Positions 1 to 12,005 of a stretch of DNA of 64,000 bases are shown piece by piece. The stretch spans positions 10,452,001 to 10,516,000 of the forward strand of contig CM020511.1 of NCBI GenBank assembly GCA_009823395.1, in the 5' to 3' direction. This DNA is from Thamnaconus septentrionalis. Lineage: Eukaryota > Chordata > Actinopteri > Tetraodontiformes > Monacanthidae. Each line of letters starts with the position of its first letter. The stretch's first letter is position 1. A program made the position numbers and the translations under genes. The notes beneath the pieces are model-generated. The model had not been told where the DNA came from, made no database searches, and was given only the letters and a program-made list of their open reading frames with translations.

Positions 1-3
1 GTA

Positions 4-265
4 TAGGGATGCGCCAATACGATACCTGTATTGATACCTCAGTTGATTACTCTACTCTCGTAAAATACGTGCCGATGCCACAACACCAATACCAGTTGTA
101 TATGTATGCATATGACAATTTTGTTAAATTTGTGTTTGTACTCCAGTAAAACTTGTGACAGTAATGTGTAACTGCCTTATCAAGTACTCAATATCGGTAT
201 TGGTAAGACTCAAATGCAAGGACTCGTACTCGTTCTGTGAAAGAAGTTTTATTTGTGCATCCCTA
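4..265. repeat. hAT-like miniature inverted-repeat element
   Basis: The left end reads TAGGGATGC (4-12) and the right end is its exact reverse complement (257-265). The left end is followed by alternating GATACC/GTATTGG-like motifs. This layout is typical of fish non-autonomous hAT elements that begin with a short TAGGGATGC-type end. It has no coding capacity. The left target-site duplication would lie outside the window, so insertion cannot be proven. Confidence 0.6.
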
Positions 266-3200
266 ATACTCTCTCTCTCACTCTCTCTTTTTCATATATG
301 TATATATACACGTATATATATACATATATTTATTTATTTATTTCTTCCATTTAAATTTGTTTCAAAACTGGTGAAGGTCTGTCTGTGGCGACTGCAGACG
401 GATCCCTCTTGTATCTCGGAGTGACCGTCGTCATTAAGAGGACGGGAAGCAGACTCGTCGTCTCCTTCACCTGCTGGTGAGTCAGCCTCCCCTCTCCTCT
501 CAGGCGGGATTCTTTTATCTCTCCCTCCCTCTCTTCCAGTGTCGTGTCCGTCCGTTTAATGCATTATCATTATCACTGGTCCTGTGGTGACGCTCAGCCT
601 CCCGAGCTTCTGATGATTGAAATGTTTTGTGTCATTTTGAACCATTATCATTACCAAATACGTAAATAGCATTATATATGAATGAGGCAGATGTACCATT
701 AGGCCCGCGGAGACGGTGAGATTAGTTCGCACTTTGCGTAATCGGATAAAACGCGCCGTAAACGTATTTGCTTCAAATTTTTTCCTTTCCATTTGACTCA
801 CTGCATTTGTTCCCAAATGGTATTTTTAGGTAATCAAACAGGTCAGACTGCGTCTGTCATCATGGAACCTCGTAATCAATCTCTTTCAGTACAGAGGAGT
901 TAAATTCAGAGAAGGGATAGTTGAGAACTTTTAAATAAATAAATAACTAAATAAAACAGATGGCACAAACTGCTGATTGCTGCTCTTTTTGAGGAACTGT
1001 TGCTATTTAAAGACCTTGAACACACTCAGAAAGCAGAAATATATATACATATAAAACTGCCGAAGGTTTATCATAAATAATATCCATCCAGTTCATTAAT
1101 TGACGTAATAAAGTGTCACATCGTATTCCATTGTTTCATTCAATGCGCATAAATGTAAAAAGACAGAAGAGGCAGTCGAGGATAAACAAAATGAGCTCTA
1201 CCATGCAGTAAATCAAACACACTGCTCATTCATATCCTGCAAAGAGTAGCGATTAAAAAAAATTAAAAAAAATCCATCCATAGCGCCCCCTGGTTGCCCC
1301 TCTCCAAAAATCAAGCAAATCAAAGTTTGTTTAATCCCACGTTTTGCACGCGTTCGTTGTGACCCAACTAGACGTTCTTTCAGCGGACCAGTGGGAGAAA
1401 ACCGCAGGACCTCCAGTGAGTTTTTCGAAAGCACTGAGGAAATATTAGACCATAGGTCTCGACAATCCCACTTCAGAGTGTGAGCGTGCATAATCAGTCA
1501 AATCGCAAATATATTCATGCCTACCGTTAAAATGTTCAGCACGGCCTTAACCCATATGTGGCGCTGAGTGGAAAAACACATCATTTTGCCTTGAAACGCC
1601 GCAATCAATGTCATTCAGCGGCTCGACATAGGGAGCATCGTCCTGCCTCGTGCCCCCAATGTGCATAAAAAAAAAAAAAACCCCAACACCATGGAAACGA
1701 TCAATCAAGTCGAGCAACACACAGGGCGGCAAATTACCCCACTGAGATGCGAACTGTGTTTGACTGCGTCTGTATTTTTCACGACCCAGGCTGTCAGTTC
1801 ACTTCAGCCGCTGGATCGGATCAATTATGATTTAACAGAAGCAAATAAACCTCCTGGAGAAATGTAGAGAGAGGTGACGGTTAAATCCGTCAGTTAGCCT
1901 CGCGGGTGACGTTTATAACATTCTAACATTAAGGGGACTGCGCCGCACTCAGCTGCGAGAGAAATCTTCTGGAATGGACTCGGCGGCGGCGGCGGCTCAC
2001 GGGAGCTGATTTAACGCGGAGCAGAGGGATCAAGGGCAGAGTCATTGTGCGGATGGGGTCTCTCTCGCGCTGCAATATAAGGTGGCGTATAAAAGCGTAG
2101 GAGCATTTCGTTCTTATTACTACTATTATTATTATGATCAAGGTATTTCCCTGGTTGTTACCTTTCATCTCTTTCGGAGGCTTCGGTGGGATTCTGACGG
2201 ACAGGAACGCAGCATCAGTGCGGAGCAGAGAAGCGGCTGAATCACTGGAGCGTGTCTATAGGCCAAACGTGATGGAACTCAGACACACACACACTAATAC
2301 ATGCGTTCTATGTATTTGTGACACTTTACACTGCCTGCGAGTCTTCCAGATGTCTTCATATTGCCCCCCCGTCCCCCTGTCCCCCAAAAGATTCATAAGA
2401 GGTTTCCAGCAACAAATGAAGAAATATATAAAAACACCAAAGCTTTACACGTGTATGTATGTTATCACAAACATATGACACTCCTGTATCATACCACTCT
2501 ATAACATACAAACTCATAAATTGAAGATTGGGTGGTGTCGGTCTATAAGCGTTGCGGAATGTTGCGAAAGGAAAAAAAACACATTGCAAACAAAAACATT
2601 AATAATAACCGCAGCGTGAAGATGTATGTTGTAAATGCAATAATTCTGCACATTATTACTCGGGTGTCATCTGGTCCCACACCGAATATGGATCTTGTAT
2701 ATTGAGGTGTGTACAAAAGGCAATAAGTAACTTTAAGGTGTGCTTCAAAGAAAAGTCTACACAGTTTGGGGGTAAGAGTGCAGTTTTTTTTTAGAATATA
2801 TATGTAGCATCTAAGTTGCCCAGCTGGCCGCCCGTCAAGCGCAAGTTTGGAACTGCGCTTCATGTGGAGTACCGTCTACTGTCCTGGACAGTGTGTCTCT
2901 GCAGATGAAGCTGCTCCCTCCTGGTCCCGTCTCCAGGCTGCCAGTTAGCGGCTGCCAGCAGATGGATCAGCAAGCTCCCACTGGAGCAGCCACGACTTGC
3001 TGGTCCCTGTGTCTGGAGCACCATAACTCACTGAGCCTGCACTCCCTGGATGTTCACAGTGTCCTGACCTGCCCCCGTCTTTGCAGCCGAGACTTGTGTA
3101 TATATCTTCTTCTATGGTCAATGAGTGTGTCTGAACTAGGAGCAACAATTTTATAACTCATGCTATAACATGTCACCTAAATATTGGCTGCATAAACCAC

Positions 3201-4440
3201 TGGAGGCAGATATGGCCTTCTTCACTTTAAATCAAATCGCTTCAGTTCAATTCACTTTCCTTTATTATATTATGTCATTATATCACAAAATCCCAAATTT
3301 GAGTCAATAAGTAAATTAGTCTAGAAAAAATGTCTAATGAATGCCCCAAAGTTCAAGTCCAATTTTTCCTCAATTTTTCCTCAGTGCCAAGTGGCATTGC
3401 AATACATATCATCGTTTCTTTTTTGTGTGAATATTTTCTTCTACAATTTATCTCTTTCCAGGTTGGAAGCCTGCTCACTTGCCCCCTACAGAAGCTTTCA
3501 GGGAAACAACAGGAAAACTCATCATTGCGTAAAAACTGGAAGCAAAATGGGGAAAGAAGCAACACAGTGAGTGTGACTATAAACCCTGAGATGTGCAGGC
3601 AAATGAAGATGCCTGCAGTTGAAATTGTGTTATTGGCTTTGTGAATCCCGAAACTGACAATGTTTAACGGTGACAAAAAAAAACACACAAGTAACTGATG
3701 ATGTCTTTAAAAGTGACCAAACAACTTTCCTTTGTCATTGTTAATGTCATTATTCTTAGTAGTAGTACTAGTAGTAGCAGCAGCAGCAGCAGCAGTAGTA
3801 GTTGTATGTGGTAGGGACAGCACACATTGATTAACACGACAAACACAGATTTACATGAATGATGTGTAAACATGCCGAATAGTATAACACAACAACAATA
3901 CCCATCCATCCTTATTCCCGAGACAGTGTTTATAGCAGCGCAAATGAATTCAGTAGACACATTGGAGGCAAAAGCTACAGATGTCAGTCAGCATTTAGAC
4001 TAAATAAACTCATAAAACGTTGCATAAATCTCAACTCCTATCCATTTTCATTTTACAATAAAGGTCGGGGGAGGTGGCCATCGCTGCGCATCACTGGCTT
4101 TGCCACACAGTATATCATTGTTATAGTCGCACCATCCTACAAAGAAAAAAAAGCATGCTGTCATCATCGAGCTGGAAATTACAAGTGTAATCATCATTGG
4201 CAGTAAACATCAGAGAGACAGAGTCACAGCGAGGGGGGGGGGCAGAGACAGAGGTGGAGAGGAGATGAAGGCAGCGGGAGACAAAGGGAGGTGGGGGAGG
4301 TGCAGCAGACTATAGGCTAAAGCTGGCTGCCGTGTTTAATTGCTGTAAAATAGGCAGCGAGCTCCTCTTCCCACCTTCTCTTAGTGTCGTTAATGTGCTG
4401 TTAGTCTCTTCTCCTCCTCCTCCTTGCTGCTGTTCCCCCG
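266..4440. other. Gene-free intergenic stretch
   Basis: I see no exon with credible protein similarity on either strand. The stretch is ordinary mixed sequence with a TA-rich patch (296-335), an AGT/AGC trinucleotide array (about 3758-3802) and A- or T-rich runs. Open frames here are short and lack family features. Confidence 0.6.
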
Positions 4441-4445
4441 ACATT

Positions 4446-4464
4446 CACACACACACACACACAC
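4446..4464. repeat. (AC)n microsatellite
   Basis: A run of about nine AC units, followed by a CpG-richer, pyrimidine-rich stretch to about 4850 that contains no recognisable coding exon. Confidence 0.9.
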
Positions 4465-4884
4465 GCATGCACACACACCACTTCCATGCATCCTCTAAAC
4501 GCGCGCATTCATGCACGAGCCGCCGCAGTCGCCCTCCAGCTCGCCCTCTTCAACTGCCTTTTTCTTTTTCTGCAAAAGCCAGAGAGAGCCGTGCTCGTTC
4601 GTTCTCATGCTCTCATGTGCCTGCCTTTCCAGGCACAGGTCTACATGACGGCGGTGCGCCGCAGTGCACGGACTCCGCCGGGCAGAGTAGCTGGGGGTTT
4701 GAGAATCTCTGACAAGTTTGGGGGGGCAGATCTGCGCTGCCCGCCTGGCTGAGAACAGCTGCTCGCCGCAACCTCCCTCCTCCTCCTCTTCCCTCCGCCG
4801 CTGCTAACCCTTCCCCCTTGCACGCTAACAATCACGCACGGATGCTAATTAACGTCCATTCACGTCTTTTGTTTCCACAGCTTC

Positions 4885-5345
4885 GCCTTCTGAAGGCCCC
4901 GTTTACACGGAGACGACATTTTTTGAAACCAACATTTTTCAGAATTTTTGGGGAAAACAACGTGTTTACGTGAAGACGTCTTCAAACATTTTCCCATTTA
5001 CACAGAGACACTGTAAACGACTGAAAACAATGTAGTACCTATGCCAGGCCTGGTGAGGCGCTGCAAATTTACTATCCGAAGGCGGAAAAAGGAGAAGAAC
5101 ACCTGAAGCAACCCTTCCTTCCGATCCGCGCCCTTTCTTCCCCCACCTGCTAAATTAGCTAGCAGATGCTAAAGGCTGCAGACTGAAAACGGTGTAATAC
5201 CTACGCCAGGCCTGGTGTGGCGCTGCAAGTTTACTCCCCGAAGGCGGAATAAGGAGAAGAACACCTGAAGCAACCCTTCCTTCTGATCCACGCCCTTTCT
5301 TCCCCCACCTGGTAAATTAGCTAGCGGACGCTAAAGACTGCGGTC
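4885..5345. repeat. Transposon-like repeat with internal 162-bp tandem duplication
   Basis: The segment opens with a 'gttTACACGGAGACGac' type sequence that recurs in fish DNA elements. It then contains two tandem copies of a unit starting GACTGAAAAC, at 5019 and 5181, giving a period of 162 bp. The copies share long blocks, for example around GAAGGCGGAA and ACACCTGAAGCAACCCTTCC, with scattered substitutions. No reading frame spans it. Confidence 0.7.
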
Positions 5346-6384
5346 GAAGCGGCTCAATGAGCACAGCTCCCCTGTGTGGAAATCACTTTACCATCAGCGG
5401 GCACTGGTCTCCTCCGACTTGCCTGTCTGTTTTTTACATCTGAATCACTTGTTGAAGTTTCGGCCCTTTTCCGTCTTTTGGTTTCCTGACTTGAAAAGGA
5501 TGTCCCACTGTCCCGCCAAATCATCAGAATTTCCCTACACATTGAATGGCAATTCATTGTGACGAATGGTAAGCATAACATTTGATCTATTCAAATCACT
5601 AGAGCTTTATTCACTCTATGATTGTTCATTATCAACAAAAGGGTGCATATTAGTGTACAGTCATAACCAAAGGGATACGACGGACAGCATCAAGTTGGAG
5701 CCATTGTGAATGAATGAATGAATGAATGACTGAAAGATTTTCTTTATATACAAAAAATATATTGGTTCATTTTACATGGATACAAAGACGGAAAAAAGAC
5801 AACAAAAAGAGAAACATAAGCATAACATAGTGTATCCTGTTTAAAAAAGAAGTACGAAGAAACACACTTTTACTCTCTTAACTATTCATCACAACTGATA
5901 TAATTGTGTTCAATATAATTCAGTACATTCAGAAAATATATGTATATGTACGACTTGTAGTTTTTATTTACATCCTACACATACTTCCAATTAACAACCT
6001 TCCTCTTCCAGATACATTTTGAGGAAAAATGGTATGGAAAAGAAAAGTGTGGAAAAAAAACCCAACAATTTTCCTAAACCATCTATTTTAACTGCTGTTT
6101 GCGATTCAGGCCAAACTCCTAAAATAGCTCAGGTCCTATTTATAAAGCTTCAAAACGGCACGCTTCTTTTGAGAGGAGCCTGATGCAGAGATAACTGTCG
6201 CTCTTCTTATTTAACTACTTTTTTCTTTTCGCTGCTCCTCCACCCTCAGCCTGTCATCTCGGAATCATATACCCGAGATATACGTAAAAATAAAATAACA
6301 TCCTTTGTGAGTCGAGACAGTCCCGCCGCCTTTTCATGTGCGGTAGCATCACGGTCTGAAAAAAGAAACGTTGCCTCCACAAAC
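5346..6384. other. Gene-free intergenic stretch
   Basis: AT-rich sequence without a recognisable exon. A short (TGAA)n run lies near 5709-5730, followed by a TTTCTTTATATAC motif that resembles a degraded retroelement tail. Confidence 0.5.
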
Positions 6385-6413
6385 GTGTGTGTGTGTGTGT
6401 GTGTGCGTGCGTG
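6385..6413. repeat. (GT)n microsatellite
   Basis: About ten GT units followed by GCGTGCGTG variants. Confidence 0.9.
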
Positions 6414-6639
6414 TAAATCCATTCAAAAAAGTATAAAAATGCAATTTCAAGGATGGTGTACCCCGTTCGGGTTGTAATTTGAAAGGTGAAACACATTGCG
6501 CTCTTGGCCCCTCTCGACTCTATTTCTCACATTAGGGTTTCACCGTGAGCTATTCGTACGCACGCGCACAATTAAGGTGAGGAGTTAAATTAGGGCTATT
6601 GATCGATTGTTAGTTCAGGCAGGCGAGGCATGTCGAGCC

Positions 6640-6720
6640 CAGCTCAATCAGCTGATCTCAGAGCCAGCCCGCATCAGCTGATGACTCATCCCAGCGAGGT
6701 AATTAAGCTGCTTTGTTCAG
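6640..6720. promoter_or_regulatory. Candidate enhancer-like motif cluster
   Basis: Within 80 bp there are two CAGCTG E-boxes (6649-6654 and 6675-6680), an AP-1 type TGACTCA (6682-6688) and a homeodomain-type TAATTAA (6700-6706), in sequence free of repeats. Motif clustering is what I see. Regulatory activity is an inference that would need cross-species conservation. Confidence 0.3.
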
Positions 6721-6730
6721 CTCGCCCTTC

Positions 6731-6758
6731 TTGCTGCTGCTGCTGCTGCTGCTGCTGC
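6731..6758. repeat. (TGC)9 microsatellite
   Basis: Nine TGC units in non-coding sequence, directly right of the motif cluster. Confidence 0.9.
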
Positions 6759-6826
6759 CTCTGCAGCCAATCAACCTCCCTCTCCCGTTTTTGCACTGCC
6801 TCAACCTTAATCACTGCTACTGCTGC

Positions 6827-6960
6827 CAGTGTTGGAGAGTAACGACTTGAATGCAACGTTGTTACACAATTCAATTACAAAATAAAGATAATTGTAATCA
6901 GTTACATTGCTGGAAAAAAATGTAATTTAATTATAGTTACTTGTGGAATTATTCATAATT
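6827..6960. repeat. Fragment of a DNA transposon ('CAGTGTTGG..AGTAAC' type)
   Basis: Begins CAGTGTTGGAGAGTAACG and continues with alternating GTAATCAGTTAC and TAATTATAGTTACTT motifs. This resembles the terminal part of a common fish inverted-repeat element. The other end was not located, so the right boundary is approximate. Confidence 0.5.
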
Positions 6961-9900
6961 TAATAATTTAATAACAACTGACCAATTTTTGCAAAAAAAA
7001 AGGTTTTGGTCATTATGTTATTATTGTTTAATATAACATAAAGACCAAATATATTTTTTTTTTGTTGCTTTGCATAGTTTCCACAGATGAAAGTTTGATA
7101 CTATTCTCCTCTCAAGTTCGGAAGCGGAGCAAAAATTGGCAAAAAGAGATAGCACAGACAAGGCACACACAAAAAATGAACCAAAATGCACGGAAATTAA
7201 GACACTTGCATTTTCAATGGCGTTAAGTGAGTGCTAAGTTAAATGCTAAATGGTTGGTTTAGCAGGCATATCTGCAAAAAATTTTTTGCCGATTTAAAAG
7301 TTAGTACTGCTAGAAGCTGGAATAGACTGACTAAAATCGCATCCTTCTGAAGCTTGGAAGAGCAGGGTTTCAGAAATGACTGCTATACTCCAACAACCCA
7401 ACAACTTGCAGGTTATGTTAGCTTGCGACTTGTCTTTTTTTTTTCTTTTTTAATCAGAAAAAGCAACGCTTTGCTGTAGTATAGGCTGAGTTGTAAATTT
7501 TGACTTCACTATGTTGTGAGAAATGGTTGTGACAGCAGGTATTAAGCAGCAGGTTCAGGTGGCTGCGGTCATAGATCCAGGGTCTAAAACTCTCTGTCGG
7601 AGGACCTGTAAAGGCGATGGAGCATCACAACTCCAACAGAGAAAATATTGTGCTGGTCACTGGCAACAAAGACCACAAAGTGCTTTCAGATAAAGGAAGA
7701 GACAGGAGCTCAGTGCATCATGGGGGGAACCCCAGCTGGGAGACAGACTTGGAGAGCTCTGCTACAAGACCCAGTCCAAAGACTGGGAAATCAGCTATTG
7801 ACTGTAAGAGTTATGGGTGCTAAAAGTATTCAGCATGTTGCAACTCTTTTAAATGATATGTTTAAAGATATCAGCCTTTTGTTCTTCTCGGGGACTATCT
7901 CATGTCTGATCCTGTGACTGCGATCCGTCCATCATCTAACAGCTATATCAGATTATTTTCACTCCATAATGGTCCCCAGACCAACACTTCTTCTCATCCT
8001 TCAAGCACCAGCTGACATATTGACCAGTTTCATGTTCATATTATTGGTCACTGTTACAGCTCTAATGTGATCTAGATGCTGTTAAGATGGCCAACTATTC
8101 CCAGCGGAGGGGACCAAAACTTGATCATGCTGGTTCTGGATGAGCAGAAAGAGGCACCCCAAATGGATTTTTGCCAGGTTCCATCACGACTCGAGGAAGT
8201 TTAGAGTAATTGAGAGAGATTATGTGGTGGTGTTAGAAAAAGAGAAAATGATGGCATTAAACATATCTGCCCGATGATTTCTTATGGAGTTATGCATTTA
8301 GTTAACCTCCCACATCCGCATTTCTTTTGCTATCAGCAGGTCGGAAGACAAGGAATCTTCTTGGAATATCTTAATTCCTTTACTTTACATGACAGTGATA
8401 TTAAAATAAATCACCTGCTTGACTGCGTTTGTATCTCAAAACCGAGTCGGGGTGAACAGATCAGCAGGGGACTGTCTGTCAAGTCACACAGCAGAGCATT
8501 TCAAATGCAAAACCACTGCAGTGTCTTGCCATCCAGTCAGAAAGTCTGTTTCTGTCTTCAGAAACTCTCGATGCCTGTTGCGCAGAACATGAGGAGCTGG
8601 GGAGCAAAATTCCCCTGAGGGAAATTATAAAAGAAAAGTTTTCAGAGAAAAGAGAGATATTTGTAGGCTCAAGAGGTGAAAGTGTGTGAGCAACGATGTA
8701 CGTATGAACACTGAAAAAATGGAAACAGCTCTAGATGTCAGCCGTAATCCATCCCATTTATTCAGATAAGGCTCATCAAAAGTCTATGAAGTCTGCATTA
8801 TTTTTATTTGAAAATATAATTTACATTTAAGAAACAGCTCACATAAAGGTGCCTGTGTGTCTATACCAGTTCATTGTGCATAAATCGAAGTGAACTGAAC
8901 CAGTGTACTGTACACAGTGCCTACATAGTTTGATATGACTTCAAGCCCTGTGACCAGGGATCCTGTGACGAGCCGTTGTTGAGCCAGCTGCTGCTAGCTG
9001 CAACCTGAAGGTCTCTAGAACTTCAGGTTCCAAAGTCGAGGCGGGAACCCTCATACCCACTGGTGGACACCCAGGACCAGGGGGAGCCGTCTATTGCACA
9101 TATATATTTAAAGACTATTGATTTTCTTTACATTTCTTCAGTAAACCACAGAGCAGAGTGACACAGTGCCACCTCAGATAGTGCCGTAGTTACGTACTTG
9201 GTTTTTGGCTCAAATATATATATTATATAATAGTGTCCTAGTTCTTGGCAAGACATCACTATCGCTCTCCACCATAAAGTCTGCCATGATCAGATATTGG
9301 CTTCTTCTCAACAAATGTATAATTTTGATTACTGGAAAAGCTGCACTGAAAATATACTTTTGAAATCACTTTGCCCAGCCGGTACATCTGGAATGTAGTT
9401 TTGCCTTGAAAACAACTGTGTCTGGTAATATCAAATTATCATTGCATTGTTGGAGGTGTTGGATGCATTTGATGAGTTCTGAAAGAGAGAAACCTGTACC
9501 CAGGCGCCCGGGGCCTAATATAGTGGCCCATTAATTTCAATGGAGTTGCTCATGTAGAGCATACGCCGAAAAAGTCACTTTTGTAATGGCAATAATGTCA
9601 CCTCCAATCATGTCTCCGTAACTCTGTAACGCATCAGGCATATAGAACAAGCTGCAACACAGCACACATAGTGCCATCCTATTTATTTATTAAGAACCTT
9701 GTTTTTGTTTTATTTGTTTATTTTAATTGATTTCCATTCTTGTACTTCTGCATTTGACACAGCACGGTGAAAATACAGGTGTCATGCATGTATAAAAGAT
9801 ACGACTTAGCAGTGCACTGTCATCGTGTCGCTATTATTATTCCCCAGCTGTTCCCTTTGTTCATTATCTTTGAGACGCATAAAAAAAAAAAAAAACCTAC

Positions 9901-11959
9901 TCATCCTGACTGGAGCACCGTGAGACTCAAATGGTGGCCACTTCTTTCACCCTCCAAAACACACGCAATAGTCGACGCCGCCGACGCTCCTCAGCGCAGC
10001 TATGAGCCTAGACCTCAGACAAAGCCCTAACAATGCAATCAAAACACCATTTCTTGTTTCAAAGCCAGCTGGTATAAAACGCCTCATTGGCCCCGTGCCT
10101 CCAAGTCCTGTCTAAATATCTGCCGCTGCAAACGCTCGCCCCTATCCCTCCCCTGCATCTCCTCGCTTTCTCTCCAATCTTATTTGTGGGGGATTGAAGG
10201 GAGGTGGTTGGGGGGGGGGTTGCATTCGGTGATCTGAGGGGAAGATAAATAGAATATTTGGCTCGTCGTCAAAGCCGTGGGGCTGAGCGAGGCTGCGGCA
10301 GTGCCACTCTGGTGAAGCCGGCGTCTCCGTGAATTGTCGCCATTTCACAGCAGCCGGGGCAGCTGTTTTGGCGAAATTATGGGGCTATTGATTGCAGGAA
10401 GAGAGCAGTTTCAGAGAGAGCAGCAGAGCAGGACCAGACCCTGACTGGGAGAGGAGAGTACTCCAGCTTTATTAGCCTATAATGTGTTAGCGATACCACC
10501 TCCCTGCCCTCATCTGCCTCCTTCTCGTCTTTCTTTCTGTTGACCATTTTGCCGTTTCTTTCCTTCCTGCCAATGCCCCCTTTTTTTTTCTACCGACCTT
10601 CGTTTCACAGTAACATCATTTCTCCTTTAGCATTTCCCTTTTGACGAAACCATTATGATTCATTGGAGCCCGGGGACGTCAGCCAGCTCTTTTCCTCCCC
10701 CCTTCTACTTCTCTCTCCTCCGCTTTTCCCATTTTCTTTATCTCTCCTCAGAAACTCTAAAGCAGCGATTTGAGCATCAGTTGAAAATATATTATCTTAT
10801 TACACACAGCCTCTCTTCACTTCCTCTCCCTCCGTTGGCTAGTAACATTACGTCTCAGAGACGCACGCAGATTGGAGGCATCGCGTTGACCCGAGCCGTT
10901 GGAGCGAGTTCATCGCCCTCTTATTTTATTTTATTCTATTTATTTATTTGATTTCATCCCTCTCAGCCAGTAAGTGGTGTTTTGTAAGTCTAGGTGGAGA
11001 GCTGCCAAACGCAGCAGGGAAGCAGTCAGACAGACATTCTCTGTCAGTGTCAGATGCTGAAACCCAATTGTCTGTGTCCTCCCAGATATTGCATAACATG
11101 CAGCAAGAGAGCTAAAGCAGCCGCGCTAATTAGCCCATTAACCCTAATGTGTCTAAATCATGTGGACAGGAAACTGGCAGACTGGAGACAAAGAGCATGC
11201 ACCACCGTTCTTGTGAGTTTGACAATCCTGCATTAAGAATGGAAACGTGACAAAGAACCCATTCTGTCTGATTTGGGATTTTCTATATTCATTCTGGATG
11301 AAACATTTTGGCACTGGTAAAAGAAAGAAGAGTAGAGAGTTGAGTGAAAATGTATGTTAGCTCAAACGCCTGCCTGGCAGATTAGATTTAATGTGCATAA
11401 GAATATGTTTGTCATACTGCGGACACACAAAATGCAAATTTGACGCAGGAAAAAGTGACCTTGTCCGCTGATGTCCTCAAATACACCCCGAACCAGCTGT
11501 GGCCCAGTCTCAAATCTTCATTTAGCTGACAAAACTTCCCCTTTAACAACTTTGTTAGGTCCCTGTGGGTTGCAAGATGAGGAGTCGTGTCAAAACCGTA
11601 TCGCAAATTTGTTTTTCCCATCCCCGGTCCTAAAATGTATGCAGCAGTCAGTGTGAAGAGTTTTGCATTTGAACATTTTGCCTCGTGGTGTTGTTCAATG
11701 TTTAATGTAGATACAATGCAATGTGAGTTAATAACATATAAATAGTCCAACTGTCCATTAGATATAAATATCTTGTTTTGTTGTTTTTTCTTATCCTATT
11801 TTGTTTGATTGATATCATTTTTATTCTCTTTGCACTATATTGTTGTTATAATTATGCAAATTTCACCAATTAGGGATCAAAGCTATTCTATTCTATTTTA
11901 TTCTATGTCTTGTATCTGACGTGTGACAACACCACTAAAGTAGAAAGGTTAGGGTTAGG

Positions 11960-11960
<1 letters not shown>
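6961..11960. other. Gene-free intergenic stretch
   Basis: No convincing exon. The stretch contains AT-rich segments, a GC-balanced non-repeat region (about 9930-10480) that could hold conserved non-coding DNA, and a short perfect hairpin (AACCTGAAG against CTTCAGGTT, about 9001-9028). Several 60-110 codon open frames, for example 7617-7917, do not resemble any family I know. Confidence 0.5.

Positions 11961-11961
<1 letters not shown>

Positions 11962-12002
<41 letters not shown>
11962..12002. repeat. (AC)20 microsatellite
   Basis: Uninterrupted AC dinucleotide run of about 41 bp. Confidence 0.95.

Positions 12003-12005
<3 letters not shown>

Noticed and set aside
7617..7917. Overlapping 68- and 89-codon frames that look fairly protein-like
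   Set aside because: No family recognised, no splice context, no neighbouring exons. It could be an old retroelement scrap but cannot be supported.
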